Positions 22,608 through 30,247 of a DNA stretch of 64,000 nt are shown in pieces. Source of the stretch: Cupriavidus yeoncheonensis (GTDB lineage Bacteria > Pseudomonadota > Gammaproteobacteria > Burkholderiales > Burkholderiaceae); NCBI RefSeq assembly GCF_905397275.1, contig NZ_CAJPUY010000023.1, positions 46,674-110,673 of the forward strand, in the 5' to 3' direction. The translations under genes were made by a program, and so were the position numbers. The notes beneath the pieces were generated by a model. It ran no database searches, was not told the origin of the DNA, and saw only the letters and a list, made by a program, of their open reading frames with translations. Within the stretch, counting starts at the first letter, position 1, and every line of letters starts with the position of its first letter.

Positions 22608-23801
22608 TCAGAACCCGAACAGCGATTTCGCCACGATGCCGCGCTGGATCTCGCTGGTCCCGCCGTAGATCGTGGTGGCGCGCCGGAAGAACATCTCGGC
22701 GGCGATGTCGCGCATCACGTCCTGGCGCGGCAGCGGCTCGTGCCGGGGGCCGTCATGGCTGGACGGATAGGAGACGGGGGCGTAGTCGCCCAGGCTCTCC
22801 ACGAGGAACTGCCCCATCTGCTGCTGCAGCTCGGTGCCACGGATCTTGAGCATCGAACCCATCGCATGTGCCGCCGGGCTGTGGTCTTCCTCCAGCGCGG
22901 CCACCCGCTGCACCATCACCGAGATGGCCTGCAGTTCGGCCTCGCAGCGCGCCAGGCGCAGCGAGAACTGGTGGTGGTCCCCCAGCGTGCGCTTGCCCGC
23001 GGACGATGCCGCCATGGCGCGCAACTGGCGTTGCAGGCGGCGCAGCGTGGGCAGGTCGGCGGTGGTGGCGTGCTCGTTGTTCAGCAGGAACTTGGTCACC
23101 TTCCAGCCGCTGCCTTCCTCGCTGACGAGGTTGGCAACCGGCACGCGGACGTTGTCGAAGAAGGTCTCGTTCAGGTGGTGGCAGCCGTCGATGCTGATGA
23201 TCGGGCGCACGGTGATGCCGGGCGTCTTCATGTCCACCAGCAGGAAGCTGATGCCGGCCTGCTTCTTCGCCGACGTATCGGTGCGTACCAGCAGGAAGAT
23301 CCAGTCGGCGTGGTGGGCATAGCTGGTCCAGATCTTCTGGCCATTGATGACGTACGCGTCGCCGTCGCGCACGGCCTGCGTGCGCAGCGAGGCGAGATCG
23401 GAGCCCGAGCCGGGTTCCGAGAAGCCCTGGCACCACAGGCGCTCGCCGCGCAGGATGGCGCCGACGTGCTCCGCCTTCTGCGCGGGCGTGCCGAAGTGGT
23501 TGATCACCGGGCCGACCAGCTTCTGCGCGAACGCATCCTGCGACGGCACGCCGGCGGCGGCGCACTCCTCGTCGAAGGCCAGGCGTTGCGACACCGTCCA
23601 GCCGGTGCCGCCGTGTTCCTTCTGCCAGTAGGGGGCGCCCCAGCCGTGCGCGTTCAGCACGCGTTGCCACTGCATGACGGTCTCGCGGGGCGAGCGCATG
23701 CCGTGCGCGCGGTGGGGCAGGTCCGCGGGAACCTGGTGTTTCAGGAAGTGGCGCACTTCCTGGCGGAATTCGTCAAGGGTGGGGTCGGGGCGGAAGTCCA
23801 T
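22608..23801 (-). CDS. Acyl-CoA dehydrogenase (PimC-like, without small-subunit gene)
   Basis: A 397-residue acyl-CoA dehydrogenase from ATG 23801, chosen because it aligns with the start of the paralogue at 18559 and has GGAG 9 nt upstream; ATG 23816 would add five residues. It has YWQKEHGGTGW, CQGFSEPGSGSDLASL, NGQKIWTSYAHHADW, FLLNNEHATTADLP and IYGGTSEIQRGIVAKSLF. It is a close paralogue of the large subunit at 18559 but has no adjacent small-subunit gene, so it may act alone or borrow a partner. It is divergent from the enoyl-CoA hydratase at 24126. Confidence 0.9.
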   Translation of the reverse strand: MDFRPDPTLDEFRQEVRHFLKHQVPADLPHRAHGMRSPRETVMQWQRVLNAHGWGAPYWQKEHGGTGWTVSQRLAFDEECAAAGVPSQDAFAQKLVGPVINHFGTPAQKAEHVGAILRGERLWCQGFSEPGSGSDLASLRTQAVRDGDAYVINGQKIWTSYAHHADWIFLLVRTDTSAKKQAGISFLLVDMKTPGITVRPIISIDGCHHLNETFFDNVRVPVANLVSEEGSGWKVTKFLLNNEHATTADLPTLRRLQRQLRAMAASSAGKRTLGDHHQFSLRLARCEAELQAISVMVQRVAALEEDHSPAAHAMGSMLKIRGTELQQQMGQFLVESLGDYAPVSYPSSHDGPRHEPLPRQDVMRDIAAEMFFRRATTIYGGTSEIQRGIVAKSLFGF

Positions 23802-24125
23802 CTGAATGCTCTCCATGTCACGGCCGCGCGGGCCGCCGCTGCGGACCGTCGCGATGCTGACATCTTGGCGCAGAGCCGGGCGTGCATCGCCCCCCACCAC
23901 TGGTGGTCATACCACCCGATAAGCACCTTCATGACCGGGACAGGCGCCTCGTTGCGGACCATCCGGCTCTTGTGCGGGATCCCGCAACCCCGCACCCCGC
24001 CTTGTCCCCCCATGTCGAGTGGGACCGCTGCCGCCCCCGGGACGGGACACTGTGTCACGCAGTGACAGAGCAGTGGAAGTCGACGTTGCAGAAGCCGGAC
24101 CGTTCCCATCTTCGAAGGAAGGACC
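23802..24125. other. Divergent promoter region with TGTCAC palindrome
   Basis: This 324-bp gap separates the dehydrogenase (-) and enoyl-CoA hydratase (+). TGTCAC (24053-24058) and GTGACA (24062-24067) form a 15-bp palindrome about 60 bp before the hydratase start. CCACCA/TGGTGG forms another short palindrome near 23894. A weak ATAAGTTC-like copy, CGATAAGCACC, is at 23917-23927. I see no gene here. A regulator of the divergent pair probably binds the TGTCAC palindrome. Confidence 0.45.
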
Positions 24126-24965
24126 ATGCACTCCAGGCAATACCCGCTACGCCATGCCACCCTCGCCATCTCGGAGGGCATTGCCGAATTTACCCACCAG
24201 CGGCCGCAGGCGCGCAACGCGCTCTCGCTGGAACTGCGGCAGGACTATGCCGACATGATCGACATCGTCGAGGCCGAGCGCGAGGTGCGGGCGCTGATCC
24301 TCACCGGCTCGGGGGGCAGCTTCTGCGCGGGCGGCGACCTGCGGTCCGTCCGCGACCTGCTGGAGGACCCTGACCCCAGCGTGCGCGAGCCCGCCGCCAT
24401 GCGCCGCCGGCTGACCGGGATCCACGGCTGGCTGCGCCGCCTGCACGACCTCGAATTGCCCGTGATCGCGGCCGTCGATGGCGCCGCCGCGGGTGCCGGC
24501 TTCTCGCTGGCGCTGGCGGCGGATTTCGTGCTGGCGTCGGAGCGCGCCTCGTTCTCGATGGCCTTCGTCAAGATCGGGCTGGTGCCCGACATGGGTGCGA
24601 TGTATTCGCTGCCGCGCGCGGTCGGCATGGGACTGGCGAAGGAACTGATGTACACGGGCCGGCGCATGGATGCGCAGGAGGCGCGCGAGCGCGGCATCGT
24701 CCAGGCGATCCACGGTACAGACGCGTTGCCAGCAGCGGCGCGCCAGTTCGCCGCGCGCTTCCTCGACGCCCCGCGCGACGCGGTGGCCCTGACCAAGCGC
24801 GCGCTCAACAGCACCTTCGAGTCGTCCTACGAGACCATGTTCGCGCTGGAGGGGCAGGCGCAGGGCCTGGCCGCCTCGACGCAGTTCTACCGGGATGCCA
24901 TCGGGGGCTTCCTGCGCGGCGAAGGGCTGCGGTTCGACTGGGACCGCGCGGCGCGCGAAGTGTAA
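24126..24965 (+). CDS. Enoyl-CoA hydratase/isomerase
   Basis: A 279-residue crotonase-fold protein. The first oxyanion loop is SFCAGGDLRSVRDLL (about residues 61-75) and the second AAVDGAAAGAGFSLALAADFVLA (about 116-138). The active-site helix region is FVKIGLVPDMGAMYSLPRAVG, followed by AKELMYTGRRMDAQEARERGIV. The Asp in LVPD is at a position often used for isomerase- or hydratase-type chemistry. It is divergent from a PimC-like dehydrogenase; its transcript appears to run to the terminator at 25186-25215. Confidence 0.9.
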   Translation: MHSRQYPLRHATLAISEGIAEFTHQRPQARNALSLELRQDYADMIDIVEAEREVRALILTGSGGSFCAGGDLRSVRDLLEDPDPSVREPAAMRRRLTGIHGWLRRLHDLELPVIAAVDGAAAGAGFSLALAADFVLASERASFSMAFVKIGLVPDMGAMYSLPRAVGMGLAKELMYTGRRMDAQEARERGIVQAIHGTDALPAAARQFAARFLDAPRDAVALTKRALNSTFESSYETMFALEGQAQGLAASTQFYRDAIGGFLRGEGLRFDWDRAAREV

Positions 24966-25418
24966 GGGCTGCTTGCGGATGCCGACCCTGCTCCCGATAA
25001 GTTCGCCCAGGCCTGCAACAGCCGGCTCCGGCCCTGCACCGATGGGCCGCAGGACGCACGCGCGAAGGCGTTCGATCGCTTCCGTTGCACACCTCGTTGC
25101 GCACCTGACGGGACATGGGCATCGGGGTTGCGCGGGATCTCGCGAAATCTCCACCTCGCAGTCCGCTCTGGCTGCGGGTCTCTCTGCTCCGGCCCCGTGC
25201 CGGAGCATTTTTTTTACACGTGTTGCCTGCGCCTGCATGCCCCCCGACCCGGGTGGCCATGTGGGTAGGCACAACGCCTCGGGACAGGTAGGGATGAGAC
25301 TGCCCGCCCCGTGGTCTGCTTCCGTCTGCGCATGCCCGGAGGAGTGTGCGTGCTGGAAAACCTTCACCTGCCGGCCGCATCGGGGGTGGAGCCAATAATC
25401 ATATGGAGAAGACAGGAA
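24966..25418. other. Hydratase-porin intergenic region
   Basis: No gene is seen in 453 bp. A lone ATAAGTTC site lies at 24995-25005 (CGATAAGTTCG), 30 bp after the hydratase stop. A strong terminator follows at 25186-25215. Only the last 200 bp, after the terminator, can hold the usual porin promoter. The part from 25005 to 25215 could be a 3' untranslated region or a small RNA. Confidence 0.5.
25186..25215 (+). terminator. Strong Rho-independent terminator
   Basis: GCTCCGGC (25186-25193), loop CCCGT and GCCGGAGC (25199-25206) are followed by A and eight T (25208-25215). It is the only hairpin in the window with a long T-run. It lies 220 bp after the enoyl-CoA hydratase stop and 203 bp before the porin start. 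Confidence 0.88.
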
Positions 25419-26588
25419 ATGAAGAAATCGCTTTTTGCGCTGGCTGCACTGCTGGCCGTGGCAGGCACTGCCCAGGCCCAGACCAGCGTGACGCTGTATG
25501 GCGTGATTGACGGGAGCATCGAGTATGTGAACCGCGTGGGAACGGCGCCGGCCAATCCGGTCGCGTCCGGCACGCCGACCGCGCCGGTCGGCCCGCGCTT
25601 CGACATGCCGCGCGCCGGCGGCCTGTCGGCCTCGCGCTGGGGTTTGCGTGGCACGGAGGACCTGGGCACCGGCTGGTCGGCCCTGTTCAACCTGGAGTCG
25701 GGCTTCGACTGGGACACCGGCAACCTGACCACCGCGCCGCTGTTCAACCGGACCGCGATCGTCGGCCTCAGCAACGCGGAATACGGCAAGGTGACGTTTG
25801 GTCGCCAGTACACGGCGATGACCGACGGCCTGATCAACTTCTCGCCGCTGCGCTTCGCGGCCACCTACGAACCGGGCGTCTGGTGGCTGGGTGTCAACTA
25901 CCGCCAGTCGAACATGGCCAAGTACACGGGCAACTTCGGTGGGCTGCAAGCCGTTGCACACTATTCCTTCGGCACGGCATCGTCGGTGCAGGCGGCAGGT
26001 ACCGGGCAGGCGCTGGGAGGCGGCGAGACGCCTGGCAGCATCAAGGACAACAATGCCTGGGGCGCCTCGCTGGCGTACTTCGGCAGCGGGGTTGGCGTGG
26101 GCATCGCCTATGACGAGTGGCATCCGGCCCCGTCCACGACGCCGGGCAACACCGGCCGCGAGCGCAAGGCGGGCATCGGCGTGAGCTACACGACCGGCCC
26201 GCTGAAGGTGATGGGCGGCTACCGCTACCGCGACAGCGCGTTCAACACCGGCGCCACGCTGATCCGCGACGACTACTGGTTCGCGGGCGTGAACTACCAG
26301 GCCACTGCCGCGCTCGGCCTGCAACTGGGCTACTACTACTCGAACGTCAAGCAGTTCCGCCAGACCCCGACGGGCGTGTCGACCAATCCGGCGAACCCGC
26401 AGCAGGTGGCGTTCGTGGCCGACTACAACCTGAGCAAGCGCACCGACGTCTACATCGCCACCGGCTTCGCCCACAACGGCAGCCTGATCAACGACGGCCA
26501 GTTCACGGCCTTCCTGTTCGGCTATCCGCAGGCGCCGGGCCAGAAGAACATGGTCGGCGTGACCACGGGCATCCGCCACATCTTCTGA
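25419..26588 (+). CDS. Outer-membrane porin (Gram-negative trimeric type)
   Basis: A 389-residue protein with a signal peptide (MKKSLFALAALLAVAGTAQA, residues 1-20). The mature N-terminus QTSVTLYGVIDGSIEYVNR is the classic start of Burkholderiales 16-strand porins. The constriction-loop region SNAEYGKVTFGRQYTAMTD follows, and the protein ends in aromatic-rich strands and a C-terminal Phe (VTTGIRHIF) for Bam-dependent assembly. It would admit small acids, consistent with the catabolic genes that follow. ATG 25419 lies behind GGAGAAGACAGGAA. Confidence 0.92.
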   Translation: MKKSLFALAALLAVAGTAQAQTSVTLYGVIDGSIEYVNRVGTAPANPVASGTPTAPVGPRFDMPRAGGLSASRWGLRGTEDLGTGWSALFNLESGFDWDTGNLTTAPLFNRTAIVGLSNAEYGKVTFGRQYTAMTDGLINFSPLRFAATYEPGVWWLGVNYRQSNMAKYTGNFGGLQAVAHYSFGTASSVQAAGTGQALGGGETPGSIKDNNAWGASLAYFGSGVGVGIAYDEWHPAPSTTPGNTGRERKAGIGVSYTTGPLKVMGGYRYRDSAFNTGATLIRDDYWFAGVNYQATAALGLQLGYYYSNVKQFRQTPTGVSTNPANPQQVAFVADYNLSKRTDVYIATGFAHNGSLINDGQFTAFLFGYPQAPGQKNMVGVTTGIRHIF

Positions 26589-26596
26589 TCGACGCC

Positions 26597-26644
26597 GTAC
26601 TGGCGTCCATACTGACGTCCGTATTGGCGTCCGTATTGGCGGGA
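26597..26644. repeat. Four 12-bp tandem units after the porin gene
   Basis: Four units near GTATTGGCGTCC start at 26597, 26609, 26621 and 26633, the last ending in GGGA. The unit length equals that of the array at 10860-10918 though the sequence differs. The last unit also forms the left arm of an inverted repeat (26633-26672). Confidence 0.65.
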
Positions 26645-26672
26645 CCCGTCCCCGGATAAGTTCCGCCAATAC
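26633..26672. promoter_or_regulatory. 10-bp inverted repeat enclosing an ATAAGTTCC site
   Basis: GTATTGGCGG (26633-26642) and CCGCCAATAC (26663-26672) are exact complements around a 20-nt loop. The loop holds a nested GGGAC/GTCCC pair and most of GGATAAGTTCC (26654-26664). The element may end porin transcription, bind a regulator, or both. The ATAAGTTCC copy starts 106 bp before the leader ATG at 26760, nearly the spacing seen at 16908 to 17013. Confidence 0.5.
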
Positions 26673-26720
26673 AGCCGGTGTATCGCTCGACATACCGAAA
26701 GTATTTTTCCGATGTCTCCC

Positions 26721-26749
26721 CGAAACGTACGATGGCTTCACACGTTTCG
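26721..26749. promoter_or_regulatory. CGAAACGT inverted repeat upstream of the CoA-transferase operon
   Basis: CGAAACGT (26721-26728) and ACGTTTCG (26742-26749) face each other across 13 bp, directly before the Shine-Dalgarno of the leader frame at 26760. The position fits a repressor operator over the start of the long plus-strand operon. No regulator gene of matching type is adjacent. Confidence 0.45.
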
Positions 26750-26759
26750 AGGAGACAGC

Positions 26760-26801
26760 ATGAGCCCCGCAGCACTGCAGCAACAGGGATGCCGAGCATG
26801 A
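26760..26801 (+). CDS. Putative 13-residue leader peptide coupled to the CoA-transferase gene
   Basis: A strong Shine-Dalgarno (GAGGAGA) precedes ATG 26760, which opens a 13-codon frame (MSPAALQQQGCRA). Its TGA overlaps the ATG of the CoA-transferase gene (ATGA at 26798-26801). The CoA-transferase itself has only a poor ribosome site, so ribosomes probably reach it through this frame. It may be a pure coupling device or an attenuation leader. The reading is direct from sequence; expression is inferred. Confidence 0.45.
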   Translation: MSPAALQQQGCRA

Positions 26802-28009
26802 CAGGCCCCCTGCAAGGCGTTCGCATCATCGACATGACCACGGTCCTGATGGGACCGTACGCCACCCAGATCCTCGGCGACCTTGGCGCCGACGTCGTCA
26901 AGGTCGAGCCGCCCACCGGCGACACCGTGCGCGACGTGGGCCCGCGCCGCCACGACGGCATGGCCGGCATCTTCCTGCACGTCAACCGCAGCAAGCGCAG
27001 CGTCGTGCTGGACCTGAAGAAGCCCGCCGGGCGCGAGGCGCTGCTGCGCCTCGCCGCCGATGCCGACGTGCTGATCTACAACGTCCGCCCGCAGGCAATG
27101 GCGCGGCTGAACCTCGGCTACGAGGAAATCGCCAGGGTCAATCCGCGCATCCTGTACGTGGGCGTGTACGGCTACGGCCAGGGCGGCCCGTACGCCGCCA
27201 AGTCCGCCTATGACGACCTGATCCAGGGCGCGGTGGCCATCCCGTCGCTGGCCAAGACGGCCGGGGCCGACGTGCCACGCTACGCACCGAGCGCCATCGC
27301 CGACCGCATCGTCGCGCTCGCCGCCGCCAATGCCGTGACGGCCGGGCTGTTCCACCGCCTGCGCACCGGCGAGGGCCAGGCCATCGACGTGCCGATGTTC
27401 GAGACCATGGCGCAGTTCGTGCTGGGCGACCACATGGGCGGCCTGACCTTCGACCCGCCGATCGGCCCGAGCGGCTATGCGCGCATTCTCGACCATAACC
27501 GCCGCCCGTACCGCACGAAGGACGGCTATGTCTGCGTGCTCGTCTACAACGACAAGCAGTGGCGCAAGTTCTTCGACATGATCGGCAGGCCGGGCCTGAT
27601 GGACAACGACCCGCGCTTCGCCACGATCGGCGAGCGCACCAGGCACATCAACGAGCTCTACCAGATGGTGGCCGAGGTGATGCCCACGCGCACCTCCGCC
27701 GAGTGGATCGCATTGCTCGAAGCCGCCGACATGCCGGTGATGCAGCTCCACACCATCGACTCGCTGCTGGCCGACCCGCACCTCGGTGCCGTGGGTTTCT
27801 TCGATGTGGTGGAGCACCCCACCGAAGGCGCGATCCGCTCGATGGCGATCCCGTCGCAATGGTCGAAGACGCCGCCGCAGGTCGCACGCCAGGCCCCGCG
27901 CCTGGGCGAGCACAGCGCCGAAGTGCTGGCCGAGGCCGGCTATAGCGCCGCCGACATCCACAAGCTGGCCGAAGAGGGCGCCACCGTGCTCGCTCCGGCC
28001 GCGCAGTAA
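26798..28009 (+). CDS. CaiB/BaiF (family III) CoA-transferase
   Basis: A 403-residue family III CoA-transferase: MTGPLQGVRIIDMTTVLMGPYATQILGDLGADVVKVEPPTGD at the N-terminus, FLHVNRSKRSVVLDLKKPAGRE, and GYGQGGPYAAKSAYDDLIQG, in which the Asp of YDDLIQ is the usual catalytic residue. Family members move CoA between carboxylic acids. It opens an operon of eight further genes with gaps under about 80 bp, and so probably activates the substrate of that pathway. The ATG at 26798 is chosen by homology and its ATGA overlap with the leader frame. Confidence 0.92.
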   Translation: MTGPLQGVRIIDMTTVLMGPYATQILGDLGADVVKVEPPTGDTVRDVGPRRHDGMAGIFLHVNRSKRSVVLDLKKPAGREALLRLAADADVLIYNVRPQAMARLNLGYEEIARVNPRILYVGVYGYGQGGPYAAKSAYDDLIQGAVAIPSLAKTAGADVPRYAPSAIADRIVALAAANAVTAGLFHRLRTGEGQAIDVPMFETMAQFVLGDHMGGLTFDPPIGPSGYARILDHNRRPYRTKDGYVCVLVYNDKQWRKFFDMIGRPGLMDNDPRFATIGERTRHINELYQMVAEVMPTRTSAEWIALLEAADMPVMQLHTIDSLLADPHLGAVGFFDVVEHPTEGAIRSMAIPSQWSKTPPQVARQAPRLGEHSAEVLAEAGYSAADIHKLAEEGATVLAPAAQ

Positions 28010-28030
28010 CGTCATATCCGGAGCTTTACC

Positions 28031-29206
28031 TTGACCACAAGCCTCGAATCCCTGCCGCTCGTCGCCATTCCGCCCACGGATGAGGCGCTGCGCGCCCCCA
28101 TCCGCGCGTTCCTCGAAGAGAAGCTGGCCAACGTGCCGACGCATGTCCGCGCCCGCACCTGGATGGGCTACGACGCCGACTTCAGCCGCGCCCTCGCGCA
28201 ACAGGGCTGGCTCGGCCTCGCCCTCCCGAAAGAATACGGCGGCGCCGGCCGCAGCGCCTTCGCCCGCTTCGTGCTGGTGGAGGAACTGATCGCCGCCGGC
28301 GCGCCGGTGTCGGCCCACTGGTTCGCCGACCGCCAGACCGCGCCGCTGATCCTCAAGTTCGGCACGCCCGCGCAGCGCGCGTACTTCGTCCCGCGCATGG
28401 TGCGCGGCGAGATCTTCATGTGCATCGGCATGAGCGAGCCCGACACCGGCTCCGACCTCTCCAGCGTGCGCACCCGCGCCGTGCGCACCGGAACTGGTCC
28501 CAGCAGTGGCTGGCGCCTGAACGGCCGCAAGATCTGGACGACCAACGCGCACCGCACCCAGTACATGTGCGCGCTGGTGCGCACCTCCGGCCAGCACGGC
28601 GACCGCCACAAGGGCCTGTCGCAGGTGCTGATCGACCTGAGCCTGCCGGGCATCAGCTACCGCCCCATCAAGGACCTGGCCGGCGACGCGCACTTCTGCG
28701 AAGTGGTCTTCGAGGACGTGGACCTGCCGGCCGACGCCATCGTCGGCGAGGAAGGCTCCGGCTGGAAGCAGGTGACCGCCGAGCTGGCCTTCGAGCGCAG
28801 CGGCCCGGAACGCATCCTGACCAGCCTGCTGCTGGCCGAGACCTGGCTCGCCGAAGTGCGCGCCTCGGGCCTCCCTGTGCCGGAGGCGGTGACAGCCATC
28901 GCCGGCCGCATCGCCGGCCGCCTTGCCGCGCTGCGTGCCATGTCGCTCGCCGTGGCCGACCTGCTCGACAAGGGGCAGAACCCCGAGACCGATGCGGCCT
29001 ACGTCAAGGACCTCGGCACCGAGTTCGAGCAGACCGTACCGGGCTGGATCGCCTCGGCCATCGAGCAGATGCCGGACTTCCAGCCGTCGGAGCCGCTGCA
29101 GCGCGCTATCGCCTATATCACGCAGCTTTGCCCGAGCTTTTCGCTGCGCGGCGGCACGCGCCAGATCCTGCGCGGCATCATCGCCCGCTCGCTCGGGCTT
29201 CGCTAA
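28031..29206 (+). CDS. Acyl-CoA dehydrogenase, large-type subunit (pair 2)
   Basis: A 391-residue acyl-CoA dehydrogenase starting at TTG (28031, GGAG 8 nt upstream; no ATG is available near the conserved start). It shows LALPKEYGGAGRS, MCIGMSEPDTGSDLSSVRTRAV, NGRKIWTTNAHRTQYM and ELAFERSGPERIL, the last giving the likely catalytic Glu, and ends SLRGGTRQILRGIIARSLG. It is 20 bp upstream of a smaller dehydrogenase homologue, so the two probably form a heteromer. It is more diverged from the 18559 type than the third pair is. Confidence 0.88.
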   Translation: MTTSLESLPLVAIPPTDEALRAPIRAFLEEKLANVPTHVRARTWMGYDADFSRALAQQGWLGLALPKEYGGAGRSAFARFVLVEELIAAGAPVSAHWFADRQTAPLILKFGTPAQRAYFVPRMVRGEIFMCIGMSEPDTGSDLSSVRTRAVRTGTGPSSGWRLNGRKIWTTNAHRTQYMCALVRTSGQHGDRHKGLSQVLIDLSLPGISYRPIKDLAGDAHFCEVVFEDVDLPADAIVGEEGSGWKQVTAELAFERSGPERILTSLLLAETWLAEVRASGLPVPEAVTAIAGRIAGRLAALRAMSLAVADLLDKGQNPETDAAYVKDLGTEFEQTVPGWIASAIEQMPDFQPSEPLQRAIAYITQLCPSFSLRGGTRQILRGIIARSLGLR

Positions 29207-29226
29207 GACATATCCGGATACCTGCC

Positions 29227-30240
29227 ATGACTGATTCCCTCCTGGAAGGCTTCGAGCGCGCGCTCGCCGACCTGTGTGCCGACGACGCGGTGCGCCGCAG
29301 CGAAGCGGGCGAAGGCGCCGCCGCGCAGTGGGCCGCGATCGACGCCCTCGGCTACACCGACGCCCTCGTGCCCGCCGAATGCGGCGGCGCCGGGCTCTCG
29401 CTCGCAGAAGCTTTTCCTCTCTTCCTCGCCGCCGGCCGCGCCGGCCTGAGCCACCCGTTCGCCGAGACCGCCATGGCCCGCGCCTTGCTGGCGAAGGCGG
29501 GGCGCGAGAGCAGGGGCGAATGCATTGCCATCGCTCCCGCCGCCGCTGGCGGCCAGCGCATCGTCTGCCGCAACGTGCCGGGCGCCGCGCTCGCCGATCT
29601 GGTGCTGACGCAGTGGCGCGGCGAATGGCTGCTGTTGCCGGTGAGCGCCGCGATGCGCACGCCGGGCATCTACCGCCCGCAGGCATCGGCCTCGCTGCAA
29701 TGGCAGTCGGCGGAGGCGGCCGTGTTCCGCTTCCGTGAAGACGGTGCCGACATCGTCGCCCTGTGCAACGCCGCCCACGCCACCGGCATGGCCGGCGCGA
29801 TGCAGCGCGTGCTGGCGATGAGCGTCGCCTACGTCAACGACCGCCAGCAGTTCGGCCGCGCCATCAGCCAGTTCCAGGCCATGCAGCAGGAACTGAGCGT
29901 GATGGCCGAGCAGGCCAGTTCGGCGGTGTTCGCCGCCCGCCTGGGCTGCGCGGCCGACGGCTATCTCCCCGATCCGCTGCGCGCGGCGTCGGCCAAGCTG
30001 CGCGCCTGCGAGGCGGGCGAGCGCGTGGCGGCCATCGCCCATGCGGTGCATGGCGCCATCGGCATCACCGAGGAACTGGCGCTGGGCCTCTTTACCCGCC
30101 GCCTGCACGAGGGGCGCAGCGTGGCCGGCGGCGAGTCGTATTGCGCGACGCTGCTGGGCAACGCGCTGTTCGCGCAGGACGGTGCGTCGAGCCAGGTCAT
30201 TCTCGATTTCGCGCGCAAGCAGCTTGCCTTTAACGCCTGA
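29227..30240 (+). CDS. Acyl-CoA dehydrogenase, small-type subunit (pair 2)
   Basis: A 337-residue, shortened acyl-CoA dehydrogenase homologue from ATG 29227. It retains ALVPAECGGAGLSLAEAFPLF, the C-terminal helical-domain motif YVNDRQQFGRAISQFQAMQQELS and AVHGAIGITEELALGLFTRRLHEG. The middle beta-domain is reduced and the standard catalytic Glu is absent, as in partner subunits of heteromeric dehydrogenases. It is separated by 20 bp from the large-type gene and 7 bp from the thiolase gene, so all three are co-transcribed. Confidence 0.85.
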   Translation: MTDSLLEGFERALADLCADDAVRRSEAGEGAAAQWAAIDALGYTDALVPAECGGAGLSLAEAFPLFLAAGRAGLSHPFAETAMARALLAKAGRESRGECIAIAPAAAGGQRIVCRNVPGAALADLVLTQWRGEWLLLPVSAAMRTPGIYRPQASASLQWQSAEAAVFRFREDGADIVALCNAAHATGMAGAMQRVLAMSVAYVNDRQQFGRAISQFQAMQQELSVMAEQASSAVFAARLGCAADGYLPDPLRAASAKLRACEAGERVAAIAHAVHGAIGITEELALGLFTRRLHEGRSVAGGESYCATLLGNALFAQDGASSQVILDFARKQLAFNA

Positions 30241-30247
30241 AGACACC

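Noticed and set aside
24966..25418. Riboswitch before the porin gene
   Set aside because: The terminator at 25186 is too far from the porin start, and no known aptamer pattern or alternative anti-terminator pairing is apparent.
26738..29686. 982-residue open frame on the minus strand
   Set aside because: It is antisense to the CoA-transferase and dehydrogenase genes; a low-complexity Arg/Gly/His-rich shadow.
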